Source: Fragilaria crotonensis | Taxonomy: Eukaryota; Bacillariophyta; Fragilariophyceae; Fragilariales; Fragilariaceae | DNA: 42,435 nt | Reading direction: 5' to 3' | Assembly: GCA_022925895.1 (NCBI GenBank) | Contig: JAKSYS010000546.1 | Coordinates: 1 to 42,435, forward strand | Shown here: one piece after another, positions 10,460 through 21,095 of the stretch | How the letters are laid out: every line of letters begins with the position of its first letter | How positions within the stretch are numbered: position 1 is the first letter of the stretch | The notes under the pieces: model-generated | Databases searched by the model: none | The model's input: the letters and a program-made list of their open reading frames with translations, nothing else | Told to the model about the DNA's origin: nothing | Program-made: the position numbers and the translations under genes

Positions 10460-11833
10460 TCATCAACCAGAACTGACTTCACATATCCACCGATTGAAGA
10501 CCTCACAAGGACGCTCCTGAAATATGCCAAGATTGCAAACCTTCAGGAACTTAGCTTCCCAACTGACCTTCTCTCACGAAGAAGACAATTCAATGCCTTC
10601 ATGGATAACCTCCGAATCATATGCAGCATATCACCATGGACACGCCAAGTCTTTGACCTTTGGCCGAGACAAATCAATTACTCTCATCCATGTGTTGGTA
10701 TTGCAATTTTCAATCTGATTTTCACCAACATCTGTGAGCCCTGCCAGACACATATTATTGACTGTTCCCAGATGCCAGAACAGCCATTCTGACTCTAAGG
10801 CGTCACTGTGCACCGCTCACCCAAGATCACATTGAGCACGCGCGAATCCTTCTACTCCATCAAGCAAGGACATCAAGAAGTTGCAACATCCTACTTGAAT
10901 CGCATTCGGACATTATCGCGCGACTGTTATCACGCCGGAATCACAAACACCGATGCTGATATAATCAAACGAGCCATTCATGGCGGCAGCAATCACCACT
11001 TTTACGCTGCTTCCTACCAACGCTTTGATGCCGACATCCGTCGAGCAGAATTACATGACAAAGAACTACCAACTTTTGCGGAACTTGAGAGCCACTTATT
11101 GAATATTGATGATTCCTGTGGACTTACTCTCCCTTCCCAAAACCAGCACAATTACAACCAACATGCAAATTCTGCACACCAACCTTCATCAAGTCTGCCT
11201 TTTCAACATCAAGGCACAACTTATGATGATTTTCCACCACATCAACAGCAAGCCTTCACCAGTTCTTCAATGATGCAACCAAATGCAGCCATAAACAAGA
11301 ACAGGCCACCAAATCATTTTCAAAATCAAACAAACAATCTGGCCTCTGAACATCCAAGGAGACAGACTGATGACAATGATTGCAGTATTGCAATGCAACA
11401 GCCTCAACCTTGTCAAAAGCAACATTGCAACACAAGACCTCATTTCAGACACAATTCTGCAAACAATGCAAATCAAAGGCGTCCTCCAGATAATTTCAGC
11501 TCACCCAATGCTGCAAATATTACATGCTACAATTGTGGACAACTTGGCCACTATGCTAATCGATGCATAACCGTCAACAGATCACAAAACAGCAACCACG
11601 GAGGACTCCCAAACACAAATCCAAACAATGATGAAACTGCACCCCACAACCAACGTGCTTATTACATCACTGATTCAATTCCATCTCAATCACATGCTTT
11701 TTACCATCAAGCATACATTGCATCCTGCAATGACCAGGGCAACATCAACTGCCCAAATCCAGTTCCTTCATGGCCTGATATTGACACACCTGAGCAAATG
11801 GCAATCAACAGAGTATTCCTCAATGATTTCTAA
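10460..11833 (+). pseudogene. Gag core with CCHC zinc knuckle, frame-broken
   Basis: The capsid-like part starts near 10540 (SISPWTRQVFDLWPRQINYS) and crosses two single-base breaks at about 10770 and 10850. It then continues as an open frame to 11833 containing RESFYSIKQG, YLNRIRTLSRDCYHAGI and DADIRRAE, a retrotransposon Gag-like helical region. Next comes a Gln/Asn/His-rich linker and one zinc knuckle, CYNCGQLGHYANRC (C-x2-C-x4-H-x4-C), at about 11524-11566. The stop lies 205 bp inside the right terminal repeat, so the Gag C-terminus is LTR-encoded. It would coat the element RNA. The knuckle makes the Gag call firm. Confidence 0.78.
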
Positions 11834-12919
11834 CCATCAGTTCCAATATCTCCATACAGGCCAACAACAAGACACACTACACATCAACTACACTGAAAAC
11901 CTTGTGAATCACACTTCACAGACATTCCCAAAAAAACAAAAAACAAATCTTCAGATCAAAAGATTCTGTATGTTTCCAAAGCAAATGCTACAACATCAGA
12001 AATCAACAGAGATTTGATTCAAGAGGGGTGACAGACTTCCAGTATCGCCCTACATATTTTTACATCTATCCCGATCCCTAACTGTCGCCTGTGTGCACAG
12101 TAAAACGTTACATCCGTGCTCCAGTAACCAGTGCGACACTGCACGACTGGAATCAAATCTCTCGTCGTTTGAATTTCATGTTCATCTCATCCCATGAGAT
12201 TGAACACTCATTTTCAAACGAGACTCAACGCCTCGTGTACCGACGACCACACCGCGGCACGAAACGACGTCTCCGAGAAACGAGGAGTGTTCCTCATTGT
12301 TCCAAAGGAACACTCCCCATCTATCAGACCTCTCACCTCGTGTCACTCCTCACTCTTCTCACAATTGTCGAAATAATTCATTTTTAGTGCCACTTACCTT
12401 TTCGTGAATACTGCACATATTTGCACATGATGAATGAATTTGACCATGACGAATTTTTACCGCCGGTCGTCAAATTGTCAACCTCACCATACTGTACATA
12501 TATCAGTAGTCAGTACGACGGTACTCACTATTACGACAGCACACAGCACGGCAAGCAGTACAACAGTACTTCTTGCACATCACTTCTGCCCGGCCATAGT
12601 CCGTGCACGTCTGAGTCTATCGTTACCGTACATAACGATAAACTATTAGACAGTGCCCACTATGACAAGCGATATTATTACTAGTCAGTCCTCGCACATT
12701 TATGTAGCGATAGACCGACAGATAGTATACGTATCGTTGTCTGTAGCGGTAGACAGCATTGTATTGCTGTACCGTTTATAGGCACACTAAGCAGTAGTCA
12801 GTGTCGTACTAGACACTTACCTACTGGGGGCGTACCCCGTAATGGTTACGTCCTGGTTCTTAACCCGAACCTTATGCCAACATGCGCGTCGACAGGTTCC
12901 GTTAACCCGAACCCTATCA
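11629..12919 (+). repeat. Right terminal repeat (LTR, 1291 bp)
   Basis: Right copy of the 1.29 kb terminal repeat, beginning TGATGAAAC and ending CCCTATCA. It starts inside the Gag reading frame and carries its last 68 codons. Confidence 0.83.
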
Positions 12920-13285
12920 AAAGAATACTCCAGTACCATGTACTATGAGGTCTACGGTACCATACCGGTACTCAACTTGGTGAGTATCGGCTCACTTAAC
13001 ATAGGATTGCATTTTAACAAACCCCTTATAAATCGTGTCATCATCTTATGTTGCGTCTCGTCATCTCGTCCCTCGATCGTTCCACAGGAACAACCCGAAT
13101 CAAAAAATGAGAACACTTCATCATGAACACGAATCAAAAAATGAGAACACGACTTCATCATGAACGTTGCAACAAGTTCACAACCAGATCGCGAACATAT
13201 TCAACTTGAATTGAATTGACTTCGCTTTTGCGTAAAGCCAACATTTCGTTTCAATCGTCACTTATGGCGTCAGAAGCTAATAATT
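12920..13285. other. Upstream region of the ankyrin gene with a short tandem duplication
   Basis: The left part is rich in GTAC motifs. At 13096-13165 a 33-36 bp unit (CGAATCAAAAAATGAGAACAC then CTTCATCATGAAC) occurs twice in tandem. A 12-codon upstream ORF (ATG at 13264) overlaps the ankyrin ATG out of frame; both ATGs share the context ATGGCGTCA. Confidence 0.5.
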
Positions 13286-14032
13286 ATGGCGTCATTCATT
13301 GAATCCAAACAAACGATATTGATTGAGAATGCCCAAAAGGGTAATCTTGACGAGGTTCTTGAGCTCTTGAAAGAGGGGGCAAACGTGAATGCCACAAATA
13401 CCTCGAGTGAAACAGCTCTCATTTTGGCAAGCCGTAATGGCTTTGCGGACGTCGTTAAAGCTTTGCTGAATCACCATGGGGTGAATGTGGATATCAAGAG
13501 TAAAAATGGAAACACAGCTCTCATCAACGCAAGCTATAAGGGCAATTTGGACGTCGTTCATGCTCTGCTGAATCACGACAGGGTTGAGGTGAATATCAAG
13601 GGTGAACATGGCAGCACAGCTCTCATTGCGGCAAGCTGGCACGGCCATTTGGAAGTCGTACGTGCTTTGCTGAATCACCGCAGGGTGGATGTGAACATCC
13701 TGAATAATGTTGGCAACACAGCTCTCATCACCGCTAGCTATAGGGGCCATTTGGGCGTCGTTCATGCTTTGCTGAATCACGACAGGGTTGAGGTGAATAT
13801 CAAGGGTGAACATGGCAGCACAGCTCTCATTGCGGCAAGCTGGCATGGCCATTTGGACGTCGTGCGTGCTTTGCTGAATAAAGACGGGATTGATGTGAAT
13901 ATCCGGAATAATGATGGTGCCACAGCTCTTGAATCTGCTCGCAAAATGGCGAACGACAAAGTTGTGCGTCTCTTGGAGGAACACATGGCGCATGGAGAGT
14001 GCCTAATGCGCTTAGAATTAATGCGCTTATAA
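13286..14032 (+). CDS. Ankyrin-repeat region of an ankyrin-kinase gene (248 aa as it stands)
   Basis: The ORF is almost entirely ankyrin repeats of 34-35 aa (about seven), with repeated TALI-A-S--GH--VV-ALLNH cores. Ankyrin repeats bind protein partners. Two repeat pairs 204 bp (68 codons) apart are nearly identical in DNA, marking recent internal duplication. The native sequence ends at about 13994 (LLEEHMAH). The final dozen codons and stop come from an inserted inverted-repeat element (13995-14642). Beyond that element the frame resumes exactly in phase as AHAEGRN and leads into a kinase domain. So the ankyrin block was very probably the N-terminal half of a single ankyrin-kinase protein. 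Whether a truncated ankyrin protein or a spliced fusion is now made cannot be told from DNA. Confidence 0.85.
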   Translation: MASFIESKQTILIENAQKGNLDEVLELLKEGANVNATNTSSETALILASRNGFADVVKALLNHHGVNVDIKSKNGNTALINASYKGNLDVVHALLNHDRVEVNIKGEHGSTALIAASWHGHLEVVRALLNHRRVDVNILNNVGNTALITASYRGHLGVVHALLNHDRVEVNIKGEHGSTALIAASWHGHLDVVRALLNKDGIDVNIRNNDGATALESARKMANDKVVRLLEEHMAHGECLMRLELMRL

Positions 14033-14642
14033 AGCACTTGCACCCATCAAAATCGTCCAAAACGTCATCGTTGCAATTTCGAAGTCAATAATTCTGTTAC
14101 ACCCCCTGCCTAAGTATGAAGGTCACTTTTAACGCTCATGACCACAAGATCAAACATGTAACATGTAACACGAATTCTGTGTACTTGTATAGTACCGTAG
14201 CTGAACTACCTTGCACCACACCATGTCTACTCAGTGCTTTTTTGAATAGATCAACCAAATTAGCAGTCTTCGCCGCACTTCGCAACACTCGGAATACTCG
14301 TGTTTTTACCAAGAGATCGTAAAAAGAACCAATAGAAGACCGTCACGCACACGATCTTCGTGCCTGCGATCAACGTACGATACACGCCATTTATGTCACA
14401 CATACAAGACCCACTACGCCCAGCACCAACGCCATCGCCATACATTTTCAATGCAAGAGAAATTAAGATATATAACCTCTCAACTGGTGTTGCTTGCAAC
14501 CTGACTTGAACCGTTATTGATATTTTCAGAAAAGGTAGATGACTCTTTCGGGGAAGGGCAACCCCAACAGAAATTTGGACGATTTTGATTGGTGCAAGTG
14601 CTTTTTATAAGCGCATCAATTCTAAGCGCATTAGGCATATTC
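13995..14642. mobile_element. 648-bp MULE-like inverted-repeat element (MITE) with 9-bp TSD
   Basis: The ends are inverted repeats of about 67 bp (13995-14061 against 14574-14642), matching except for a few substitutions and a 2-base indel. The element is flanked by direct 9-bp copies of TGGCGCATG (13986-13994 and 14643-14651). Long terminal inverted repeats with a 9-bp duplication are typical of Mutator-like elements. There is no transposase ORF, so it is non-autonomous. It interrupts a coding sequence: element plus one duplication copy is 657 bp, a multiple of three, and the host frame reads through on both sides. A GT at 13999 and an AG at 14633-14634, both in the terminal repeats, would allow in-frame removal as a 636-nt intron. 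Confidence 0.85.
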
Positions 14643-15922
14643 TGGCGCATGCGGAGGGTCGCAACGCTACTGAACAGAAGAGGGCTTTAGAAGAAACACA
14701 CCGTCTACAAGAGGAGCCACGCCCTCCAAGATTTGACATGACGTTGGATACGGACCAAAAGCTGCTTCTCAAAGTAATGAACACAACCTCCGCTGATCCT
14801 GTGGAACTATCAGCGGAGTATATCCAGCGTTGCATCACCGACTGCAAAATTGGATCGGGTGCCTTTGGCGATGTTTTACTGGCCGAGGATAATCATCTCC
14901 CCAAAAAGTTTGCTGTCAAGAGGATCAACCTTGAGCGTTGTGACGAAGGCACCGTTAACAATATTCGGGACAGCTTCCAGAAGGAACTTTCGGTACGTTC
15001 TGTACTCTGCTTAGTCTTGTTTGGAACATTGGGACCCTTCAGATGCCAGGTCAAGTTCTAACAAGTTTGCATACACTCAATTCCGCCAGACATTGAAGAG
15101 ATTTCATCATCCTAATATCATTGTCTTGTACGGCTACAATTTAAACGTCAGTCTTAAAGATAAGTTCTTGGTGTATGAATATGCTGCCAACGGCTCCCTC
15201 GATGGCTTCCTCCGGGACGACGGCAATCGAGCCCGCCTGCCTGCAGATACTCGACTGTCTATTATGTTCGAAATGGCGAGAGCAGTGCACTTCTTGCACA
15301 CTGGGGGCTGCAGTGGATGGAAAGTGTTCCATCGCGATATCAAGAGTGCCAACATTTGTCTGGCTGAAGATTTCACAGCTCGCCTTATTGATTGCGGGCT
15401 GGCCAAGTTTGTACCTGATGAGAATTCCAATATCATACCTGGGTCGGTTGCACCGTCTGTTTGGAGCACAAGTGGGTTACCTGCATTTGGAACCCCCGGT
15501 TATATGTGCCCTGAGTATGCAAGAGACAAGTCAGAGGGCATTCCGTGTCCCTATATTGCTGCCTTCGACGTGTTCTCTATTGGTGTTGTCCTGGTTGAGC
15601 TGATCTTGGGATGCTTGATTGGTGGGCAGTCGACAAGGAATGGAATGAAATTTGAGAATGCGTTTCGTAGATACGTCAGGGATAATCGTTATAAGTTAAT
15701 AAAGGATGGGTGTGAAAAGCTCAAGCGTGATGCCGATCCCGCGATCATCTGGAATCCAGAAGCACTTGGCCTCGTTTGCAAAACAGCGATTCGGTGCATG
15801 GCTCCTTTTTTCCCGAGGAAAGGTTGAGCACGGACGACCTCCCAATCAAGCTAAGCCGTGCCGTCCAGTTACAAGCCGGTATACGGAATGCCGAGCCGGA
15901 GGTTCCTGCTGGTTTGGATTAG
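14643..15922 (+). CDS. Protein kinase domain (TKL/IRAK-like) of the ankyrin-kinase gene
   Basis: A charged linker precedes a complete kinase domain. It has the Gly loop (IGSGAFGDV), Lys in FAVKRI, a presumed helix-C Glu in FQKELS, HRDIKSAN and GTPGYMCPEYA. The metal-binding motif reads DCG instead of DFG. A 97-nt GT-AG intron (14993-15089) joins ELS to TLKRFHHPNI in phase. The annotated frame stops at 15827, but the natural kinase end (PEERLSTDDL...) continues in another frame to the TAG at 15920-15922. The break is at a T6C3 run (15807-15815), so it is either a sequence error or a real truncation. The kinase would phosphorylate Ser/Thr or Tyr; the ankyrin block upstream would supply targeting. 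Substrate unknown. Confidence 0.85.
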
Positions 15923-17821
15923 TATTTTCTTTATACTGTATGCACACGCAGAACTACAGTACTCTATGATATGATGATACTATGATATGTTATCTTTTAT
16001 AGGTGAGGAGTGAGGACTACTGTACACGGTACCAGTGAGCGTGTACCACTCCAAGTACTCCAGTACATTGTAAGGTGTTCCTCGTACTCAGTACTGTAGA
16101 ATACAGGTGATGATACTGGAGTACGACACTATCAGAATCACCAGCTTGTGTGGGAATGCGTATGACGTATTACATATGACCATGTACAGTACTCCAGTAC
16201 CAGGAAAAAGGCAGCACAGTTAAAAAAAATTGGGATTCTTTTTGGAAATGCAACTCGGAGTATTACGTGTAAAAAAATTGCTACCACATAAAAATGGCTT
16301 GGAACCAATAGTTTCACAAGAGTTTTAAATTACTATATCTCCGTAGAAACATGAATGTTCAATGAACAGTTCTTATTTTTGTCATTGATCCTTCATCTGG
16401 TTGTCAACAGCTATGAGGAATGATCAAAGTACTGGAGCAAGATCCGAATTGCCTATCGATGATATACAAGTCTTCGTTTTTCATTTACTGGTTCATTGTC
16501 ATGCATAAATATAAATACATATATAGATAATATTTTATATTCCGTTCTTAATATTTTTCACAAGAGTTTGATGAGTGAATCGTCAATCAAAATTCGTATT
16601 GGTACAGGGTTTTGTACGAGCTGTGTGTACCACACAGTGTAGAACGAACGCCAAGTGGAATTCTCTCACACGTATGAAAATATTCAGAACTGTAGCTTAG
16701 AAATTGGGAGGGCATCCTCGACATGTGAAAAATGGTCGTGCAACAATGTTTTGACGCCTCATCTGCAGTATGCATTTTTCAGAGAATTGAGTAATTAAAA
16801 TGCTTTTCTATCAGCAGAACATATCTCTATATGTTGACTAATGAGAGCTTTATGATAGGTCACGGTGTGAAATTATGGAAAATGGATTGTTTTTGTGTAG
16901 AGTTCCTTGAATTTCACAAGAGATTGGTTCAAAGCCATTTTATTGGGCCAAGGCCATTTTTATGTGGTAGTATGTCATATGCATACATACCACAGCTTTG
17001 GATGCGCATCATATGAAGTATGATATGAACTCTGAAGTAACAGGTGGGATTGGTATTGATGGAAGGACATTCTACAGAAATGAAACATGGCACTGGCATG
17101 CATCCAGAAATTGCGCTGTTTTCAATGTACGAGTACCAGGCACCTTAATATTCCTCACGAACACAAACTTGTTCGTATGCTGGTATCATTTTATTTCACG
17201 GTTTCGTGCGTTTCTGGATGACCCCATCTCGGTTGTGCACGATTATTGGTTCTTCGTTGTGCTACTGTACCACCTACCACATGTACCAGGTACTGGTACA
17301 GTCCTCTAGTACCGTAGTACCAGCAAGTGAGCGCCGTGCGCGCAAGGAAGGGTCATCTTTGAGAACTTCGAACGTCGGTCAACTATGTCTTCACGATCCC
17401 AAAACCAATGTTACAGGCGTATGAGACGTGCAATTCACGCTATAACATACGACGCCGAGCATCCCAGTTATGATTTTCCATAATCCGCGATGATTGGTGC
17501 ATATTGGATTGATGTCCGAATACTCTCGACTCTATGACGTATGCTATTCTTTAGTTGCTAAGTAATCGAGAACAACCGGGTAGACAGTGTCGTCGAGTAC
17601 GGGTATCATACTTCTACTTGTACATCACCAGTTTCAGCAGACGAGGGTATCAAACAAGATTTCGTTTCGTGACATGTCACGTTTTGAAAATTCACGATGA
17701 TGTGTGATATGTTCGATACAGAAGCTCCTCGCTCGCTGTGATGCAACGTCGATTCAAACACCAACGTGTTGCTGGTCTGGTCCTAATAATGTTACATAAA
17801 TGCTGGAGGCACTGATCAACT
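15923..17821. other. Gene-poor 1.9-kb intergenic region
   Basis: AT-rich, without a convincing coding sequence. Near 15960-16210 and 17120-17330 there are clusters of GTAC-centred motifs (such as GTACTCCAGTAC and CCAGGTACTGGTAC). Short chance ORFs do not resemble known proteins. The last 100-200 bp presumably hold the promoter of the kinase-like gene at 17822. Confidence 0.5.
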
Positions 17822-19045
17822 ATGGAGCAGGAACAGGACGTCAAGCGCCACCACCACAAGTTGAGATTGCATCCTGTCGGCTGGATTGTGCTGTGCATGA
17901 CAGCGACATCATATCTTGCTCTCCCGTCATCGACCATTGAGTTATTTTCCATTGAATCATCTCCGTTGCAAGTAACAAAGACCTTCTTCCTGTACGAAGA
18001 TCCTTTTGATTCAGTGTGGGGTCGTCACATTTCCTCGTATCCAGCGATTCCGACAGATGTGACGCAAGTTTACGACGATGTGGACTCGGAGGACTATGAA
18101 GATGTCATGGAAAAAGCGGAGGCTCATTGCCGACCATCATACTATCAGATTCATCCAACGTGCAATGACGTCCATACCTTGGACTTGGCGCGTGATATGT
18201 TGCCCTCCAACCGTACGTCCATCCTCTCCATCAAGGGCTATTGGAGACACGCATGGGAATTCGAGGAACAGAACACTGCATTGATATTCAAGACATTTCG
18301 TTTGGAGCACGCCTTTGAAGAAGCATATTACGAACATCAACAAGTTGACGCCTTCGTCATGGAAAGATTTACCTCTTCGCCGAACATTTTGGACATGTAC
18401 AGCAATTGTGGTCTCACAGTAGTTACTGAGTTTGCAGGGCTGCAACTATCTCACGTTGTAGACAAGCTGAAGCGACCAGATCGGCTCAAATTGGCAAAGC
18501 AGGTGACGAAGGGTGTTGCGACTCTACACGAAGCGGGCGTCATTCACAATGATCTTAATCAAGCCAACGTCGGGTATTCCGAACTCAAGAGGGCGCCCGT
18601 CTTGTTTGATTTCAACATAGCTGTACTTGGAAAGGAGTGCCCCTTTGAGTCCAAGTATCCTAATCCTCAATGGCGTGCTCCAGAAGAACAGGTGCTGGGT
18701 GCATTGCTGACGGAAAAGGTAGACATCTATGCCTTGGGTAATATTCTATTTCGCTTCGCCGTCGGTTCCACCCCATGGGGCCCGAAGCTATCCAATGAGG
18801 AAAAAGTGACGATCGCTGACGGCAAAGTCCGTCATGGACTGCTTCCACCCTTTCCGCGTGAACCCGCAAACGACACTGCAACTCAAGCACTCCTGCACAT
18901 CATGTACCAATGCTTTGCATATGATCCTAGCAGTCGGCCATCTGCTAAACGTGTCTTGGCAATGCTGCACTCGGCCATTCACGATGTGGCGAATGAGACG
19001 GTGACAAAGCATCGTGCTCACCATCACCGTCGTAATGTTAGTTAG
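17822..19045 (+). CDS. Membrane-anchored protein kinase-like protein (407 aa)
   Basis: Intact single-exon ORF. A basic, His-rich N-terminus is followed by one hydrophobic segment at about residues 19-37 (PVGWIVLCMTATSYLAL), suggesting a type II membrane anchor. The kinase fold then shows a Lys in ALIFKTFRL, HNDLNQANVGY in place of HRD-x4-N, LFDFNIAVL (DFN in place of DFG), RAPEEQ and DIYALGNILF. The catalytic Asp, the Asn and the metal-binding Asp are kept, so activity is possible, but the Gly-rich loop is poor. The topology would place the kinase domain in the secretory lumen or outside the cell, or in the cytoplasm if the anchor is reversed. It lies tail-to-tail with SDS22, about 110 bp between stops. 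Substrate unknown. Confidence 0.82.
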   Translation: MEQEQDVKRHHHKLRLHPVGWIVLCMTATSYLALPSSTIELFSIESSPLQVTKTFFLYEDPFDSVWGRHISSYPAIPTDVTQVYDDVDSEDYEDVMEKAEAHCRPSYYQIHPTCNDVHTLDLARDMLPSNRTSILSIKGYWRHAWEFEEQNTALIFKTFRLEHAFEEAYYEHQQVDAFVMERFTSSPNILDMYSNCGLTVVTEFAGLQLSHVVDKLKRPDRLKLAKQVTKGVATLHEAGVIHNDLNQANVGYSELKRAPVLFDFNIAVLGKECPFESKYPNPQWRAPEEQVLGALLTEKVDIYALGNILFRFAVGSTPWGPKLSNEEKVTIADGKVRHGLLPPFPREPANDTATQALLHIMYQCFAYDPSSRPSAKRVLAMLHSAIHDVANETVTKHRAHHHRRNVS

Positions 19046-19156
19046 AAGTTGGTTGCCATGATATCCCCCGAATGCACCTCAACTGTACACACTTAACCCC
19101 ACGCCAATGATATAAACAGCAAATATTGAATCTCTAATTCATGATTTGGCGCATGG

Positions 19157-20445
19157 CTATACTTTATCATTACCGAGCTGCTGCTCTCTGTGAAGTCGGG
19201 CAGTTTCAGCCTGTGCTTTGCGGACCACAATGTCCTGCAGGCGCCGCATTTCCTCCTCGTGGGTTTCAGCAGCTCCACCTTGAGTGAACGACTTCATGCC
19301 ATGCGCCGCCACACCGCCGACCAGGGTGGCATCAATCTGGTTGAGACTAGGCATGATCTCCTTCAACTTCTTGCGGTACTCAAATTCGCCTGCCACAGGA
19401 TTGTACTCGAGGTAGATGCATCCAGCACCGTCAAGGTGGACAGATGCGAAATTTGGTCAAAGGTTACAATCTTGTTTCCCGACAACCACAAGTCGTTCAG
19501 TCCAACAAGATGCGCCAGGGGCTCAGTGGAAGTTAAAAAGTTGCGGCTCAAATCGAGAGTAAGGAGTTGCGTGAAATTGAGTGCCAATCCAGTTGGATCC
19601 GACGCGCCCTCATTCGTGATACCGTTGTGTCCCAGATACAGCTCTTCCAAAGTATCCTTCTGACTTTCCAAATTAGTTACCACCGTCAGACGGTTCGACT
19701 GAACATCGAGACGTCTCAACTTCGTTAGTTTTTCAATACCCTGGATCATCTCAATCTTGTTCTTTCCCAACCAAAGTTCCTCTAGATTGACCAGCCCATG
19801 GAATCCCTCCATCACTCGAATCTTGTTCGCTCCCAGATCAATCTTGACCAGGCTCTTGAGTTCGCTCAAACCGTCAATGGTCCTGAGCTTGTTGTTGGCC
19901 AAATAGAGTTCGCGCAAGTTGCGACACAAGCTCACTGGCCTCATGTCGCGAATGACGTTGTAGCTCATATCAAGTACTTGCAAAGTATTTCCGGGAGCAC
20001 CATTGGGACCCTCATCGAGAGCCGAAAGAGCATCGACCATGTTATCGTACAGCTCCAACAATTCGAGTTCTTCGAAATCTCCAAGACCTTCCATAGTCTT
20101 AACCAAGTTACTTCTCAGAATTAGCTTTTTGAGCTTCGGGTTGCAGTGCTCTCCCAATTTACCCATGTTTGTAACTTTCTTGCCCGCGGTCCCTACTATG
20201 CAAAGCTCGTCGTCCTCAATATCGATATCCGACACCGTCCAGGGATAGCGAACAACTTTCTCCTCAGTCTCCCGTTCCTTGTTAATCCTCGTCCAATCCA
20301 ATGGCAAGGGTGCTGTGACGGTGCGACGGTCCGCTGTTTCCGGTTCTACGACTCCCGCGTCATCCTCACTCGCTCCTCGTTCTTGCTCTCCCTCGCCATT
20401 ATTGATTTCTTGTTCATCTTCTAATACCTCTGGAGGAGATGACAT
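19157..20445 (-). CDS. SDS22: SDS22-type regulatory subunit of protein phosphatase 1
   Basis: The ATG at 20445 opens an acidic N-terminus followed by about eleven 22-residue SDS22-class leucine-rich repeats (LxxLELYDNMV, LRELYLANNKLRTIDGL, LEELWLGKNKIEMI, LRRLDVQSNRLT). The protein ends with the characteristic LRR cap YLEYNPVAGEFEYRKKL..LPSLNQIDA, close to the SDS22/PPP1R7 cap. SDS22 binds the PP1 catalytic subunit and controls its maturation and nuclear or mitotic activity. The cap lies in a different frame from the repeats; the switch is within about 19415-19440 with no GT-AG intron. Because the cap is highly conserved, a single-base consensus error is the simplest explanation. It shares an upstream region with VPS25 on the other strand. 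Confidence 0.93.
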
Positions 20446-21095
20446 GATGAGGACGACGGCTTTTGTGTGTGAATTACAAGTTTGGTGGCTCTAGTAACGA
20501 TGGAGTTCACAATTGTTTTGTTGTGAATACAATTGATTGAAAATGCGGTGACGAGAACACAGTGGGCACAGTACTACCGGTAGTCGTAGTACACAAGTGT
20601 ACGATAGTGCCGTGGGCACTTCTGTGCTTGTGTTACTTGTGTCGTGGCAGGTGCAAGTAGGATGCATATGCATATTCTCATATACGACCAAGGCACCAAG
20701 GCTATACCCACGGAAACAGAATCCAATCCTTGGAATCTTGATTCACTCCACAGACAAAGAAAAGGGTGGAGTTTCGTACTGTAGGACGACAGTAGAAAGT
20801 AGAAACTGTCCCAAAAACTGCTGACACTCTGTGCTCTCTACTAGATAGAACTACTAGCCGTACAGTACTGGAGTACGGGAGTAGAGCAAGCAGAGTACTT
20901 GAACTGAAGCGCTGCACGGAGTAGTAGCGTAGTAGGACTGTTTGTGACTGTAGACTGTAGACTGTAGACAAGGAGGAAGAGGACACAACAAGGGCGCATT
21001 CCACTTACGCTCTCACTCATTCATGTACATGCGCCTTCACTCCCTCACCTCTCCTTCAATCGTTCTCAGCACTCAGCACATCAGCGTTTCCCAAC
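20446..21095. promoter_or_regulatory. Shared divergent upstream region of SDS22 and VPS25
   Basis: 650 bp between two divergent start codons. It contains GTACAGTACTGGAGTAC at about 20861-20877 and short GACTGTAGACTGTAG direct repeats at 20945-20969. A CT-rich stretch precedes the VPS25 ATG (21025-21075). No TATA box is obvious. A bidirectional promoter is inferred from arrangement only. Confidence 0.45.

Larger units (their letters stand above)
6602..12919 (+). mobile_element. Gag-only LTR retrotransposon derivative (TR-GAG-like)
   Basis: Two directly repeated 1.29 kb sequences (6602-7893 and 11629-12919) flank about 3.7 kb of internal sequence. The right copy begins TGATGAAAC and ends CTATCA, giving TG...CA ends typical of LTRs. 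The internal region encodes a long N-terminal ORF and a Gag with a CCHC knuckle, but I see no protease, integrase, RT or RNase H. This matches a non-autonomous, Gag-carrying LTR element whose enzymes would come in trans. The near identity of the repeats indicates recent insertion, yet the coding parts already contain several frame breaks. I found no convincing target-site duplication or polypurine tract, so LTR status rests on the repeats, their ends and the Gag. Confidence 0.75.

Noticed and set aside
13292-13993. Minus-strand 233-codon ORF
   Set aside because: It is the antisense of the ankyrin repeats, open because of repeat periodicity.
14585-14642. Start of the kinase ORF within the inverted repeat
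   Set aside because: These codons come from the right inverted repeat of the inserted element and begin at a non-ATG codon; the host sequence starts at 14643.
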